From positions 1-60,007 of the forward strand of contig MERI01000168.1 of assembly GCA_001772005.1 (NCBI GenBank): a DNA stretch of 60,007 bases, read 5' to 3'. The translations under genes and the position numbers were made by a program. The first letter of the stretch is position 1; the number at the start of each line of letters is the position of its first letter. The notes beneath the pieces are model-generated. The model saw only the letters and a program-made list of their open reading frames with translations, was not told where the DNA came from and searched no databases. The stretch comes from Betaproteobacteria bacterium RIFCSPLOWO2_12_FULL_62_58 (lineage in GTDB: Bacteria; Pseudomonadota; Gammaproteobacteria; Burkholderiales; SG8-41). Below, piece after piece: positions 15,337 through 24,056 of this stretch.

Positions 15337-16029
15337 ATGAGAGCCTTTTTCCTCTTGCTGGTACTGGCGAACGTCGCGTTCTTCGCTTATGCCGTGATGG
15401 GACGGCAGCAGAGCGGCGCGGACAACCAGATTCCGCTGCTGGAGATCAGCCCGGAAAAAATCCGGCTGATCAAGTCCACCGGCGGTGCCGCTGCGGCGAA
15501 ACCGAAACCGTCCAACGCGCCGGCAGGCACGGTTTCGGCTGCGCCCGCCGCATGCCTGGAGTGGGGCGTGTTTGCGGGTCCCGACGTGGCGCGAGCGGAT
15601 GCGGCGCTCGCCCGGCTGGAGCTGCCCCAGACGCTGGTGCAGCGCGCGGTCGCTGATGCGGGCGGCTACTGGGTCTATATCCCGCCGCTCAAGACCAAGG
15701 CCGATGTCGACAAGAAGCTTGGCGAGCTGAAAGCCCTCGGCGTCACGGAGTTCTTCGTGGTGCAGGACGCCACCCCGTGGCGCAACGCGATCTCGCTCGG
15801 CATTTTCAGGACCGAGGAGGCAGCCAGGGGTTTCCTCGATGCGCTGCGCGGCAAAGGCATGCAGTCGGCGGTCGCCGAGCGGCGCGAGAACTTTCTCAGG
15901 CAGATCGCCTACTACGTGCGCGAGCCGACTGAAGCGATCGTGGCGAAGCTCGCCGAGCTGCAACGCGAATTTCCCGGCACCCAGATCAAGGCCGTGGCCT
16001 GCCCGCCGGCGGACGCCGCAAAAGGTTGA
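15337..16029 (+). CDS. SPOR-domain membrane protein
   Basis: A 230-residue protein with one N-terminal membrane segment (FFLLLVLANVAFFAYAVM, residues 4-21), a linker, and a SPOR-type module at about residues 70-145 (WGVFAGPDVARADAALARL, YWVYIPPLKTKADVDKKLGELKALG, FFVVQD). SPOR domains bind glycan strands lacking stem peptides at the septum, so a division or sporulation-like envelope role is likely. The gene follows coaX after a hairpin array and is convergent with the heptose adenylyltransferase gene. Confidence 0.8.
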   Translation: MRAFFLLLVLANVAFFAYAVMGRQQSGADNQIPLLEISPEKIRLIKSTGGAAAAKPKPSNAPAGTVSAAPAACLEWGVFAGPDVARADAALARLELPQTLVQRAVADAGGYWVYIPPLKTKADVDKKLGELKALGVTEFFVVQDATPWRNAISLGIFRTEEAARGFLDALRGKGMQSAVAERRENFLRQIAYYVREPTEAIVAKLAELQREFPGTQIKAVACPPADAAKG

Positions 16030-16055
16030 ACTGCGTGAATGAGTGGATGAGACCC

Positions 16056-16087
16056 GTTCACCCGTTCACTCGTTCACTCCTTCACCC
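16056..16087. repeat. Octamer array GTTCACYC at a convergent gene boundary
   Basis: GTTCACCC, GTTCACTC, GTTCACTC, CTTCACCC. It repeats the unit of the coaX array and reaches the stop codon of the heptose adenylyltransferase gene (16082-16084). Confidence 0.75.
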
Positions 16088-16582
16088 GGACGACGGGCCC
16101 TGCTTGCGCACGCGGTTGATGAGGGCGGTGGTCGAGCGCGGGTGTTCGAAGGGGATCGAATGCGCGGCACCACCCCAGCCCAAGACTTCCTTGGCGCCGA
16201 CGATGGCCTCGGGTTTCCAGTCGCCGCCCTTTACCAGCACGTCGGGCCTGAGCGCCAGGATCAGATTGAGCGGCGTATCCTCCTCGAACCATGTCACGAC
16301 ATCGACTGCCGAGAGTGCGGCGACCACGGCCAGCCGGTCATCGAGCGTGTTAATGGGGCGATCCGGACCTTTGCCGAGGCGCTTCACCGAAGTGTCGGAA
16401 TTGAGCGCGACGATGAGGCTTGCGCCGAGTGAGCGCGCCTGCGCGAGATAAGTGACGTGGCCGCGGTGGAGGATGTCGAACACGCCGTTGGTGAACACCA
16501 GCGGCCGCGCGAGCCGCGCGACGCGCGCGGGAAGCTCATGGGGAGCGCAAATCTTGTGCTCGAATGACGGGGCCGGATGCAT
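16082..16582 (-). CDS. rfaE2: D-glycero-beta-D-manno-heptose 1-phosphate adenylyltransferase
   Basis: A 166-residue nucleotidyltransferase with the cytidylyltransferase-like signature VFTNGVFDILHRGHVTYLAQA (HxGH), ALNSDTSVKRLGKG and the later VKGGDW. It activates heptose 1-phosphate with ATP to ADP-heptose, the LPS core precursor, and corresponds to the C-terminal half of bifunctional HldE. ATG 16582 is preferred; the 20 extra codons upstream are encoded by the heptamer array at 16608 and are not family-like. The kinase half is not in the window. Confidence 0.92.
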   Translation of the reverse strand: MHPAPSFEHKICAPHELPARVARLARPLVFTNGVFDILHRGHVTYLAQARSLGASLIVALNSDTSVKRLGKGPDRPINTLDDRLAVVAALSAVDVVTWFEEDTPLNLILALRPDVLVKGGDWKPEAIVGAKEVLGWGGAAHSIPFEHPRSTTALINRVRKQGPSSG

Positions 16583-16607
16583 CCACGCTCGGCGGTAGGT
16601 CAGGTTA

Positions 16608-16712
16608 GTGGTAAGCAGTGAGCGGTAAGCAGTAAGCGGCAAACCGTATGAGATCGCCGGTTATTCGCCATCTTGCATTTAGCTGCTCACCGCTTACCGC
16701 TCGCCGCTCACG
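16608..16712. repeat. Inverted heptamer arrays between rfaE2 and dolP
   Basis: GTGGTAA, GCAGTGA, GCGGTAA, GCAGTAA, GCGGCAA (16608-16642) face GCTCACC, GCTTACC, GCTCGCC, GCTCACG (16685-16712). The second arm ends exactly at the dolP stop codon. Confidence 0.85.
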
Positions 16713-17276
16713 CTAGTCGAGGTACTCGAAGATCCGCACCACCTTCTGCACGCCGCCGGTGGTGCGTGCGATCTCGGTGGCTTCGTTCGCTTCCTGCCGT
16801 TTCACCAGACCCAACAGGTAGACCACGTTGTTCTCAGTGACGACCTTGACGTGGAGCGGATTGAATTTCTGCGCGTCGACAAACCGCGCCTTGACCTTGG
16901 AGGTGAGATAGGAATCGTTGGCGCGCGCCGACAGCGAGCTGTTGCCGGCGACCTGAAGCTCGTTATGCACGCCGCGCACGTTTTCCACCGCGCGCGCAAT
17001 TTTCTCGGCTTCGGCTTTGGCCGCGGCGTCGGCGACTTCGCCGGTGAGCAGCACCATCCGGTTGTAGCTGGTGGCGTTGAGGTGTGCGTCTTTGACTTTC
17101 CCGCCGATACGGTTCAGCGTCTTGAACTCGATGCCCTCGTCTTCGGCGAGGGTGCCGACCGTGCGCCGGTCTTCGGCGACCATCACCCCGGTGGCGGCAG
17201 CGCCGCCGACGATGACGGGTACGCAGCCGTTGATCAAGGGAAGGGCAAGCAACAATACAGCAAGGATGTGGCGCAT
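16713..17276 (-). CDS. dolP: Dual BON-domain outer-membrane lipoprotein (DolP/YraP)
   Basis: A 187-residue lipoprotein. The signal ends LPLINGC with the lipobox cysteine near residue 18. Two BON domains follow at about residues 45-110 and 120-187 (ATSYNRMVLLTGEVADAAAK; NVVYLLGLVKRQEANEATEI). DolP supports outer-membrane integrity and BAM function in Enterobacteria. ATG 17276, one base after the upstream stop, is preferred over an overlapping TTG at 17285. It closes the yraN-diaA-dolP transcription unit. Confidence 0.9.
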   Translation of the reverse strand: MRHILAVLLLALPLINGCVPVIVGGAAATGVMVAEDRRTVGTLAEDEGIEFKTLNRIGGKVKDAHLNATSYNRMVLLTGEVADAAAKAEAEKIARAVENVRGVHNELQVAGNSSLSARANDSYLTSKVKARFVDAQKFNPLHVKVVTENNVVYLLGLVKRQEANEATEIARTTGGVQKVVRIFEYLD

Positions 17277-17277
17277 T

Positions 17278-17898
<621 letters not shown>

Positions 17899-17914
17899 CT
17901 ACAGAGTGGGAAGC

Positions 17915-18256
17915 TCATTCTCCAAATGCGTTCCTGACCCACTCGATCTGCGGCGGCTCGCCGCGGACGAGCACCGCATCAAAGCGGCACGGCGGCGTGC
18001 CGCGGCGGCGGGCGAGATAGTGGCGTGCCGCGGTGATGAGCCGCTTGCGTTTCGCCGCGGTAATGCTTTCCCGGGCGCCGCCGAAAGCGTCCGACCTGCG
18101 CTGGCGCACTTCGACGAATACCAGGGTGTCGCCGTCGTGCGCGACGAGATCGATTTCGCCGAAGCGGCAGCGGTAATTGCGCTTGACGATGGTGAGGCCC
18201 TGGGCCCGCAGGAAGTCGGCAGCGAGCGATTCGGCGGCTTCGCCCCGGCGGTTCAT
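17915..18256 (-). CDS. yraN: YraN/UPF0102 endonuclease-like protein
   Basis: A 113-residue protein with the whole UPF0102 pattern: GEAAESLAADFLRAQGL, RNYRCRFGEIDLVAHDGDTLVFVEVRQR (the GEID...VEV restriction-endonuclease-like core) and KRKRLITAARHYL. The fold is nuclease-like; cellular role is uncertain. Its ATG overlaps the lpoA stop by 4 bp (18253-18256), indicating coupled translation. Confidence 0.93.
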   Translation of the reverse strand: MNRRGEAAESLAADFLRAQGLTIVKRNYRCRFGEIDLVAHDGDTLVFVEVRQRRSDAFGGARESITAAKRKRLITAARHYLARRRGTPPCRFDAVLVRGEPPQIEWVRNAFGE

Positions 18257-19350
18257 TGCTGGCCGGCAAAGATCAGCAGTTTGCCTTCGGCAAACTGCGC
18301 ACTCGTGAGTTCGCGCGCGAACTGCTGATCGCGGCCGAGACTCAGGCGCCCGGTCACGCCGTCAAGCGCGCCGCCGCCGTGGCCCTCGAGCAGCGCCTGC
18401 ATGATACGGAACGCGTCAATGCCGAGCGCGTAGAGCCGTTCGAGGTCGAGCGCATCGCGGAACTCCTGGCGCGGATACACCATCACCGCCGGATGATCGG
18501 GTTGCAGCAGCCATGGCATATCGAGGAACCGGATGTCGGCGAGATCGAAGCCGGCGAGCGGTCCGGCGTTGCCGGGGTGGATCTGCGAAGTGGCGTAAAG
18601 CGGCAGGGAGCCGAGATAGGGGCGCGCGAGCCGCGCCCGCTGGAAATCGAGCGCGAGGAATGCCATGTCGGCAAGGCCGAGACCGATCGCCTGCTTGATG
18701 CGGGTGAGGCCGGCCGGGTCGGTGCTGAACTCATATGCCGCGACATGCTTGCCGCCGAGCCGGGTGAACTCGTCGACAAACGCCTGATGGATGCGGCGCA
18801 GCAGCGGCGTATCACCCGTGATGGTGAACGCGTTGAGCCGGCCTTCCTTGACGGCAAGTTGCGCGACCTGGCGTGCTTCGGCTTCGACGTGCAGGCTCAG
18901 CATATAGAGATTCGGCGGTACGGGGACCGCGCCGTCCGGAACATTGAGCGCAAGGGTGGGCACCCGGACGGCGTTGCTGGCTGCGAGCGCGGAGACGCCG
19001 TTACGCGTAAGCGGCCCCACGACGAAGCGCGCGCCCGCAGCAAGTGCCTGGTTGTAGCCAGCCACGATGTTCCGATCGTCGTCGGTGACGGAGTAGATCC
19101 GGATCGGTAGCGGTGCTCTGCCTTGGGTCTTGGCCGCCGTCAGAAAACCCAGCTTGACCGCTTCGGCGGGACGGGCGAAAACGCTCGAGTTGACCGGGAG
19201 CAGCAGCGCGATGTGCGGAATCATGGCGGGTTCGCCGCGGTCCGCCGCCGAGGTCGGAGCGGCCTCGCTGGCAAACGCGGCTGCGCCCCCGTATAGTATG
19301 GCCGCAAGCGACCACGCAAACAGCCAACGATGGAGCACGCGGCAGCACAT
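18253..19350 (-). CDS. lpoA: LpoA-like penicillin-binding-protein activator, short form
   Basis: A 365-residue exported protein with a signal segment (FAWSLAAILYGGAAAFASEA) followed by a periplasmic-binding-protein type I fold: PHIALLLPVNSSVFARPAEAVKLGF, FVVGPLTRNGVSALA, PTLALN and FLALDFQRARLARPYLGSLPLYATSQ. This corresponds to the C-terminal domain of LpoA, the outer-membrane activator of PBP1A. The N-terminal TPR-like domain of E. coli LpoA (total about 680 residues) is absent, as in many Betaproteobacteria. It is divergent from and overlaps rsmI by 21 bp at the 5' ends. Confidence 0.85.
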   Translation of the reverse strand: MCCRVLHRWLFAWSLAAILYGGAAAFASEAAPTSAADRGEPAMIPHIALLLPVNSSVFARPAEAVKLGFLTAAKTQGRAPLPIRIYSVTDDDRNIVAGYNQALAAGARFVVGPLTRNGVSALAASNAVRVPTLALNVPDGAVPVPPNLYMLSLHVEAEARQVAQLAVKEGRLNAFTITGDTPLLRRIHQAFVDEFTRLGGKHVAAYEFSTDPAGLTRIKQAIGLGLADMAFLALDFQRARLARPYLGSLPLYATSQIHPGNAGPLAGFDLADIRFLDMPWLLQPDHPAVMVYPRQEFRDALDLERLYALGIDAFRIMQALLEGHGGGALDGVTGRLSLGRDQQFARELTSAQFAEGKLLIFAGQQ

Positions 19351-20220
19351 CGCAACACCGACGGGGAAACAAAGGGAACATTATATGTAGTCGCCACCCC
19401 GATTGGAAATCTGCGCGACATCAGTCTGCGGGCACTCGATGTACTGAAAAGCGTCGCGGTCATCGCCGCTGAAGACACGCGGGTCACGGTGAAACTGCTC
19501 AACCACTTTGGCATCGCGACGAAACTCACCGCGCTGCACGAGCACAACGAGAAGCGCGCCGTGCCGCAGATCCTGGCGCTGCTCGCGCAAGGCAAATCGG
19601 TGGCGCTCGTGAGCGATGCCGGCACGCCGGCGGTTTCCGACCCCGGCACGCAGCTGGTCGCCGCCGCGCGCGCCGCGGGCCATGCGGTGACGCCGGTTCC
19701 GGGCGCCAATGCGGCGGTCGCGGCACTGTCGGTAGCCGGGCTCGCCGCGCCACATTTTCTGTTCTACGGTTTCCTGCCGCAGCGCGCCGGCGAACGCCGG
19801 CGCGAGCTCGCGCGGCTTGCCCCCTATCCGTTTGCACTGGTTTTTTTTGAGGCGCCGCACCGAATTACCGAAAGCCTTGCTGATATGCGCTGCGCCTTCG
19901 GCGCAGCGCGCCGCATCGTCATCGCGCGCGAACTGACCAAGTTGTTCGAAACCATCCATGCCTGCCCGCTGGCTGAGGCCGCGGACTGGCTCGATCGTGA
20001 CGAAAACCAGCGCAAGGGCGAATTCGTGCTGATCGTCGAGGGTGCGACGCCAAGCGCCGCGAGTGACGACGAGGCGCAGCGCACGCTTTCGATCCTGCTC
20101 GCCGAATTACCGCTCAAGCAGGCGGTTGCCCTGGCGACGAAGATTACCGGCGGAAAAAAGAATGAGCTGTATGAGCTTGCGCTCGAGTTGAAGGGCAAGC
20201 GGTCAGCGGTGAGCGGTTAG
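19330..20220 (+). CDS. rsmI: 16S rRNA (cytidine-1402 2'-O) methyltransferase
   Basis: A 296-residue tetrapyrrole-methylase-fold enzyme: GTLYVVATPIGNLRDISLRAL, AAEDTRVTVKLLNHFGI, LVSDAGTPAVSDPG, PVPGANAAVAALS, FFEAPHRI and GEFVLIVEG. It methylates C1402 of 16S rRNA with SAM. The N-terminal 15 residues before GTLYVV are probably unstructured. The C-terminal KRSAVSG and the stop are encoded by the heptamer array at 20198. Confidence 0.96.
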   Translation: MEHAAAHRNTDGETKGTLYVVATPIGNLRDISLRALDVLKSVAVIAAEDTRVTVKLLNHFGIATKLTALHEHNEKRAVPQILALLAQGKSVALVSDAGTPAVSDPGTQLVAAARAAGHAVTPVPGANAAVAALSVAGLAAPHFLFYGFLPQRAGERRRELARLAPYPFALVFFEAPHRITESLADMRCAFGAARRIVIARELTKLFETIHACPLAEAADWLDRDENQRKGEFVLIVEGATPSAASDDEAQRTLSILLAELPLKQAVALATKITGGKKNELYELALELKGKRSAVSG

Positions 20221-20277
20221 CGGTAAGAAGACGAGTCATACTTTAGACCGTTTACCGTTTACCGCTTACCGTTTACC
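20198..20277. repeat. Inverted heptamer arrays between rsmI and pyrC
   Basis: AGCGGTC, AGCGGTG, AGCGGTT, AGCGGTA (20198-20225) face GTTTACC, GTTTACC, GCTTACC, GTTTACC (20250-20277). The rsmI stop TAG (20218-20220) is inside the first arm. The second arm ends 9 bp before pyrC. Confidence 0.85.
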
Positions 20278-20286
20278 CTCTTAGGC

Positions 20287-21318
20287 ATGAACAAGATCAC
20301 CATCACCCGCCCCGACGACTGGCATCTGCATCTGCGCGACGGGGAGCATATGCGCGCGGTGCTTCCCGATACCGTGCGGCGTTTCGCGCGCGCGATCGTG
20401 ATGCCCAACCTGAAGCCGCCGGTCACCACCGCTGCACTGGCGTCGCAATACCGTGAACGAATCCGTGTGGCGCTGCCCGCGGGCGCCGGGTTCGAGCCGT
20501 TGATGACGCTCTACCTCACCGATAACACGCGGCCGGAGGAGATTGCCAAGGCAAGACAAAGCGGCATAGTACATGCCGTCAAGTACTACCCGGCGGGTGC
20601 CACCACCCATTCCGATTCGGGCGTGACCGATCTCGCGTGCTGCTACGGCGTGTTGGAGGCGATGGAGGCGTGGGGCATGCCGCTCCTGGTGCACGGCGAG
20701 GTCACCGATCCCGGTGTCGACGTGTTCGACCGCGAAAAAGTCTTTCTCGAACGGGTGCTCGCGCCGCTCGTCGGGCGTTTCACGAAGCTGCGCGTGGTGG
20801 TCGAGCACATCACCACGCGCGAGGCCGTACGCTTCGTGCTGGCGACACCGGCACGAGTGGCAGCCACCATTACCGCCCACCACCTGCTGCTCAATCGCAA
20901 TGCGCTGTTCGCGGGCGGCGTGCGTCCGCACCATTACTGCCTGCCGGTGTTGAAACGCGAGGAGCACCGTCAGGCGCTGATCGAGGCGGCAATGAGCGGC
21001 AATCCGAAGTTCTTCCTCGGCACCGACAGCGCCCCGCACGCGCGCCACACCAAGGAAACCGACTGTGGCTGCGCCGGCATTTACACCGCGCACGCCGGCA
21101 TCGAGCTCTACGCGGAGGCGTTCGCGGCCGCCGGCGCGCTCGACCGCCTCGAGGGTTTCGCCAGCCGCTTCGGCGCCGATTTTTACCGGTTGCCGTACAA
21201 CCGCGGTAGCGTTACGCTGGCGCAAGACGGATGGGGCGTGCCGGACGAAATCGCCTTCGGCGGCGATAAGTTGGTGCCGTTTCGCGCTGGCGCGACCATC
21301 GGCTGGAAAATCGTGTAA
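20287..21318 (+). CDS. pyrC: Dihydroorotase (type II)
   Basis: A 343-residue amidohydrolase. It has DDWHLHLRDG (metal-binding HxH), MPNLKPPVTT, HAVKYYPAGATT with the Lys that is carboxylated, LVHGEVTD, VVEHITTREA, HHLLLNR and GTDSAPHARHTKE with the catalytic Asp. It closes carbamoyl-aspartate to dihydroorotate in pyrimidine synthesis. The short class with no separate PyrX partner is typical of Proteobacteria. The ribosome-binding area is the end of a heptamer array. Confidence 0.97.
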   Translation: MNKITITRPDDWHLHLRDGEHMRAVLPDTVRRFARAIVMPNLKPPVTTAALASQYRERIRVALPAGAGFEPLMTLYLTDNTRPEEIAKARQSGIVHAVKYYPAGATTHSDSGVTDLACCYGVLEAMEAWGMPLLVHGEVTDPGVDVFDREKVFLERVLAPLVGRFTKLRVVVEHITTREAVRFVLATPARVAATITAHHLLLNRNALFAGGVRPHHYCLPVLKREEHRQALIEAAMSGNPKFFLGTDSAPHARHTKETDCGCAGIYTAHAGIELYAEAFAAAGALDRLEGFASRFGADFYRLPYNRGSVTLAQDGWGVPDEIAFGGDKLVPFRAGATIGWKIV

Positions 21319-21351
21319 GCCCGGGGTTGCAGCCGGACGTTATAACATCGC

Positions 21352-21951
21352 ATGGACACCCAGGCAGGCACGATACCCGCGACCGATTCTTCGCACTACT
21401 TGCGGCTGCCGTTGCCGCGAGGCGACCTCTGGATTTTCGGCTACGGCTCGCTGATGTGGGACCCCGGTTTCCCCTACGTGCAATGGGCGCCGGCATTGAT
21501 CTACGGTTATCACCGCGCGCTGTGCATCTCATCGAACCGCTGGCGGGGAACGCCCGAGCGTCCCGGACTGGTGCTGGGGTTGGACCGCGGCGGCGCCTGC
21601 CGCGGTATCGCGTTCCTGGTGGCGCGCGCAGACGCCGGCCCTGCTTTGGAAGCCCTGTGGGCGCGCGAGATGCGGCGCCGTGTTTACCGGCCGCAGTTGC
21701 TGCGCGCCCGGCTTCCGGGCAAAGAAGTGCAAGTGCTCGCTTTTGTCGCCGATCCGAAGCATGCCAGCTACGCCGGACACCTCTCGATCGAGCAAACCGC
21801 CGAGCGCATAGCCAACTGTCGCGGGGCACGTGGCCCCAATCTTGATTACTTGATCCGCACCGTCGAGCACCTGTCCGAACTCGGGGTGCGCGACCACAAT
21901 CTGCTGCGCGTGCTCGCCGCAGCGCGCGCCTCGGAAAGTGGAAAACCCTGA
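21352..21951 (+). CDS. ChaC-like gamma-glutamylcyclotransferase
   Basis: A 199-residue protein. IFGYGSLMWDPGFPY is the substrate-loop signature of the ChaC branch. The catalytic-type Glu lies in ALWAREMRRRVYRP, and PKHASYAGHLS and GPNLDYLIRTVEHLSELGVRD are further ChaC marks. Members cleave glutathione to 5-oxoproline and Cys-Gly. It starts 33 bp after pyrC, possibly on the same transcript, and is followed by hairpins at 21952 and 22033. Confidence 0.9.
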   Translation: MDTQAGTIPATDSSHYLRLPLPRGDLWIFGYGSLMWDPGFPYVQWAPALIYGYHRALCISSNRWRGTPERPGLVLGLDRGGACRGIAFLVARADAGPALEALWAREMRRRVYRPQLLRARLPGKEVQVLAFVADPKHASYAGHLSIEQTAERIANCRGARGPNLDYLIRTVEHLSELGVRDHNLLRVLAAARASESGKP

Positions 21952-22032
21952 CGGCGCAAGAGCGCCGCACGGTCCATTGAAACGACCGGGCCGGCGTTAC
22001 CTCCTTTCCTGGCCGCTGCTGTTCCGACAAAC

Positions 22033-22060
22033 GAAGCCCCGCATTGCACGGGGCTTCTTT
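22033..22060 (+). terminator. Rho-independent terminator
   Basis: GAAGCCCCG (22033-22041), 7-nt loop, CGGGGCTTC (22049-22057) and TTT. It is a perfect 9-bp stem downstream of the ChaC-like gene. Another hairpin, CGGCGC-AAGA-GCGCCG (21952-21967), follows directly on that gene's stop but lacks a T tract, and GCGCCG-N6-CGGCGC lies at 22088-22105. Confidence 0.7.
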
Positions 22061-22212
22061 ACGTCATTGCGTGACGGTGTAATTCAGGCGCCGTAGTTGC
22101 GGCGCAATCATGGCACAATTGGGTTTATGAGTATAGGCTCACTGCGCTATCCGCCTCCTGGTGCCGCAGGCTTCCGGCGCCCGTAATAACAATCGACTCG
22201 AGAAACTCAAGA

Positions 22213-22731
22213 TCAGGGAAAAGCGGGGATGGTCGGCTCGAAACCGCCCGACACCGCTTCCGGGTGGCGCCGGGCGACGCGTTCAGAAATCTCCTGCACG
22301 CGGCGCATCGGCACATCCACCATCATCAGCACCCTGCCCTGCTCGATATCTGGATGGAAGGCTTTGAGCTTGGAGTTCGGTACAGCGCTTGCGGCCATGC
22401 TCGATACCCAGGCGCCGAATAAGGCGCCGAGCAGTGCAGCGATCAACACGGTCACCAGCTGCAGAGATACACCGGCGGGAGGAAACAGTAGCACCAGCAA
22501 CCCGCCGAGGGTGCCGGCGACGCCCCCGATCGCGATGCCGAGCTGGGCGCCGTGAACGACGTCCGTTTTTTGCAAGACGGTAGCTTCCGGAAGATCGGGC
22601 GGCAGTGTGCCGCGGCGGGCGAGAAAATGAACCCGCCGCTCCTCGATGCGCGCCAGCAACATCTCGTCCAGCATTTTCCGGGCGCTGTCGACATCCGGCA
22701 GCATGAAATACAGTCTGCGTCGCATAAGCAT
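22213..22731 (-). CDS. DUF1269-type membrane protein
   Basis: A 172-residue protein: a cytoplasmic start RRRLYFMLPDVDSARKMLDEML, the VHFLARRG strand, two hydrophobic helices (LGIAIGGVAGTLGGLLVLLFP; LQLVTVLIAALLGALFGAWVSS, residues about 63-108), and a closing MMVDVPMRRVQEI segment. It resembles the DUF1269 / general-stress 17M-like family of membrane-associated proteins without known activity. ATG 22731 has AGGAGG upstream. Confidence 0.75.
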   Translation of the reverse strand: MLMRRRLYFMLPDVDSARKMLDEMLLARIEERRVHFLARRGTLPPDLPEATVLQKTDVVHGAQLGIAIGGVAGTLGGLLVLLFPPAGVSLQLVTVLIAALLGALFGAWVSSMAASAVPNSKLKAFHPDIEQGRVLMMVDVPMRRVQEISERVARRHPEAVSGGFEPTIPAFP

Positions 22732-22872
22732 GGTTTTCTCCTCCTTTTATCCGACCGCGTTGCATACGGACCTTAAATTAGAGCGCTTCCGGCGCCGGGT
22801 AGTTTCACAAACAACGCAATTCGCTGTCTGCGTCATGGGCTCGTGCCGCCGTCGGAACCGACGCCATAGTGT

Positions 22873-22878
22873 TAAACT
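22873..22878 (+). promoter_or_regulatory. rnpB: Possible -10 box of rnpB
   Basis: TAAACT ends seven bases before the first nucleotide of RNase P RNA, the right spacing for a start at 22885. No consensus -35 hexamer is visible, so the call is weak. Confidence 0.35.
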
Positions 22879-22884
22879 ACCACT

Positions 22885-23283
22885 GAAGCTGGCCAGACAG
22901 TCGCTGCGTGCCTTGCGGCACGGAGAGGAAAGTCCGGGCTCCATAGGGTAGGGTGACGGCTAATCACCGTCCGCCGTGAGGCGAGGAACAGGGCCACAGA
23001 GACGAGTCCGCCGATGGCCCGCGCTACGGACTTCGCCGCCGCAAGGCGGCAAGGTCTCGAAAAAGTGGGTAGGGTGCGGCGACGTTCCCTCCTGCAAGGC
23101 GCGAGACTCGGCGGGGTGAAACGCGGCAACCTCCACCCGGAGCAACACCAAATAGGCAAGCGATGACGTGACCCGCCGAGCTTGCGGGTAGGTGGCTTGA
23201 GCCCCGGAGCAATCCGGGGCCTAGAGGAATGGCTGTCAGGGGCCGCAAGGCTCCCCACAGAACCCGGCTTACCGGCCAGCTTC
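22885..23283 (+). ncRNA. rnpB: RNase P RNA, class A
   Basis: The 399-nt RNA begins GAAGCTGGCCAGACAGTCGC and ends in CCGGCTTACCGGCCAGCTTC, whose outer bases pair as helix P1 (GAAGCTGGCC with GGCCAGCTTC). It contains the universal GAGGAAAGTCCGGGCTCC block, a GAAAC-type core around 23117, AATAGGCAAGCGATGACG near 23150, and the CCCACAGAACCCGGCTTA end. It is the catalytic subunit for tRNA 5' maturation. A T-rich run (23284-23300) directly after P1 should terminate transcription. Confidence 0.96.
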
Positions 23284-23500
23284 TTTCTTTTTTTATTTTT
23301 CCTGTTGCGTTAGCGCAACACGGCGCTTGTCAGCTAATTTCCTGATCCGTAAGCCCAAAAAGACTTAAAGTATTACTTTCGCTTTAATTCTTATCGCGCT
23401 GTTTTTAGAGCTTAATTAACATTGCATGAAAAGCTCAAAATACATGTGAATGATCGCTCATAAGTCTTTGTCATATAAACAGAAAACGCTAGTCTCTCGC
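23284..23500. other. AT-rich spacer between rnpB and the dcw promoter
   Basis: Strikingly AT-rich compared with the rest of the window and without recognisable genes. It begins with the rnpB T tract and contains a perfect hairpin, TGTTGCG-TTAG-CGCAACA (23303-23320). Otherwise I see nothing except upstream sequence of the mraZ promoter. Confidence 0.6.
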
Positions 23501-23529
23501 TTGACCCCTTGACCTATTTTCAATATAGT
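23501..23529 (+). promoter_or_regulatory. dcw operon promoter (Pmra)
   Basis: TTGACC (23501-23506), 17 bp, TATAGT (23524-23529). It is the best promoter match in the spacer before mraZ, and the MraZ boxes begin at its -10 edge, as in other Proteobacteria. Confidence 0.7.
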
Positions 23530-23553
23530 GGGTAAAAGTGGTGAATAGTGGGA
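23529..23553 (+). promoter_or_regulatory. Three MraZ-binding direct repeats
   Basis: TGGGT (23529), TGGTG (23539) and TGGGA (23549), each separated by 5 bp. This is the arrangement of the TGGGN-N5 repeats through which MraZ represses its own operon. The first repeat shares its T with the -10 box, so occupancy would block initiation. Confidence 0.75.
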
Positions 23554-23609
23554 GAAACTCCATTGCTCCAAAGGAGGACTCGCTATTTCCCACGGATTAA
23601 GGGGGATTC

Positions 23610-24056
23610 GTGTTTCGCGGCATTGCGCAACTGAATCTGGACAGCAAAGGGAGGCTGGCCGTGCCGGCCCGTCACCGCGATTTGCTGCTCGAGCGCTGCG
23701 GCGGACACCTGGTCGTCACGGCCGATGCCGACCGCTGCCTGCTCATCTACCCACTGCCCGATTGGGAACTCATTCAGCAGAAGCTTGAAGGTCTGTCGAA
23801 TCTCGATCCGCGCGTGCGTGAACTGCAGCGCCGTCTGATCGGTTTTGCAGTGGACGTCGACATGGACGGCGCGGGTCGCGTGCTGATCTCCCCTGCGTTG
23901 CGTCAATTCGCCCAGCTCGAAAAAAACGTGGTGCTCGTCGGGCAGGGCAGGAAGTTTGAGCTGTGGAACAAGGACAGCTGGGAGCATTTGATCGAAGGGG
24001 CAGGCGGGTTCGGCGCGGCTGGGCTTCCGCCCGAACTGGAGGGTTTCTCTTTGTGA
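23610..24056 (+). CDS. mraZ: Transcriptional repressor MraZ
   Basis: A 148-residue protein with two AbrB-like SpoVT modules: [17 protein letters not shown] (residues 7-23) and [18 protein letters not shown] (about 83-100), both with the DxxGR signature. MraZ is the autoregulatory first gene of the dcw cluster. GTG 23610 is used as start behind GGGGGAT; no ATG is in reach. The stop overlaps the rsmH start (GTGA). Confidence 0.95.
   Translation: MFRGIAQLNLDSKGRLAVPARHRDLLLERCGGHLVVTADADRCLLIYPLPDWELIQQKLEGLSNLDPRVRELQRRLIGFAVDVDMDGAGRVLISPALRQFAQLEKNVVLVGQGRKFELWNKDSWEHLIEGAGGFGAAGLPPELEGFSL

Noticed and set aside
16583..16642. N-terminal extension of the heptose adenylyltransferase
   Set aside because: The 20 codons are a translated heptamer array (GCTTACC units on the minus strand); homology begins after ATG 16582.
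23303..23320. Hairpin TGTTGCG-TTAG-CGCAACA as the rnpB terminator
   Set aside because: It follows the T-rich run instead of preceding one; helix P1 plus the T run at 23284-23300 is the likelier terminator.
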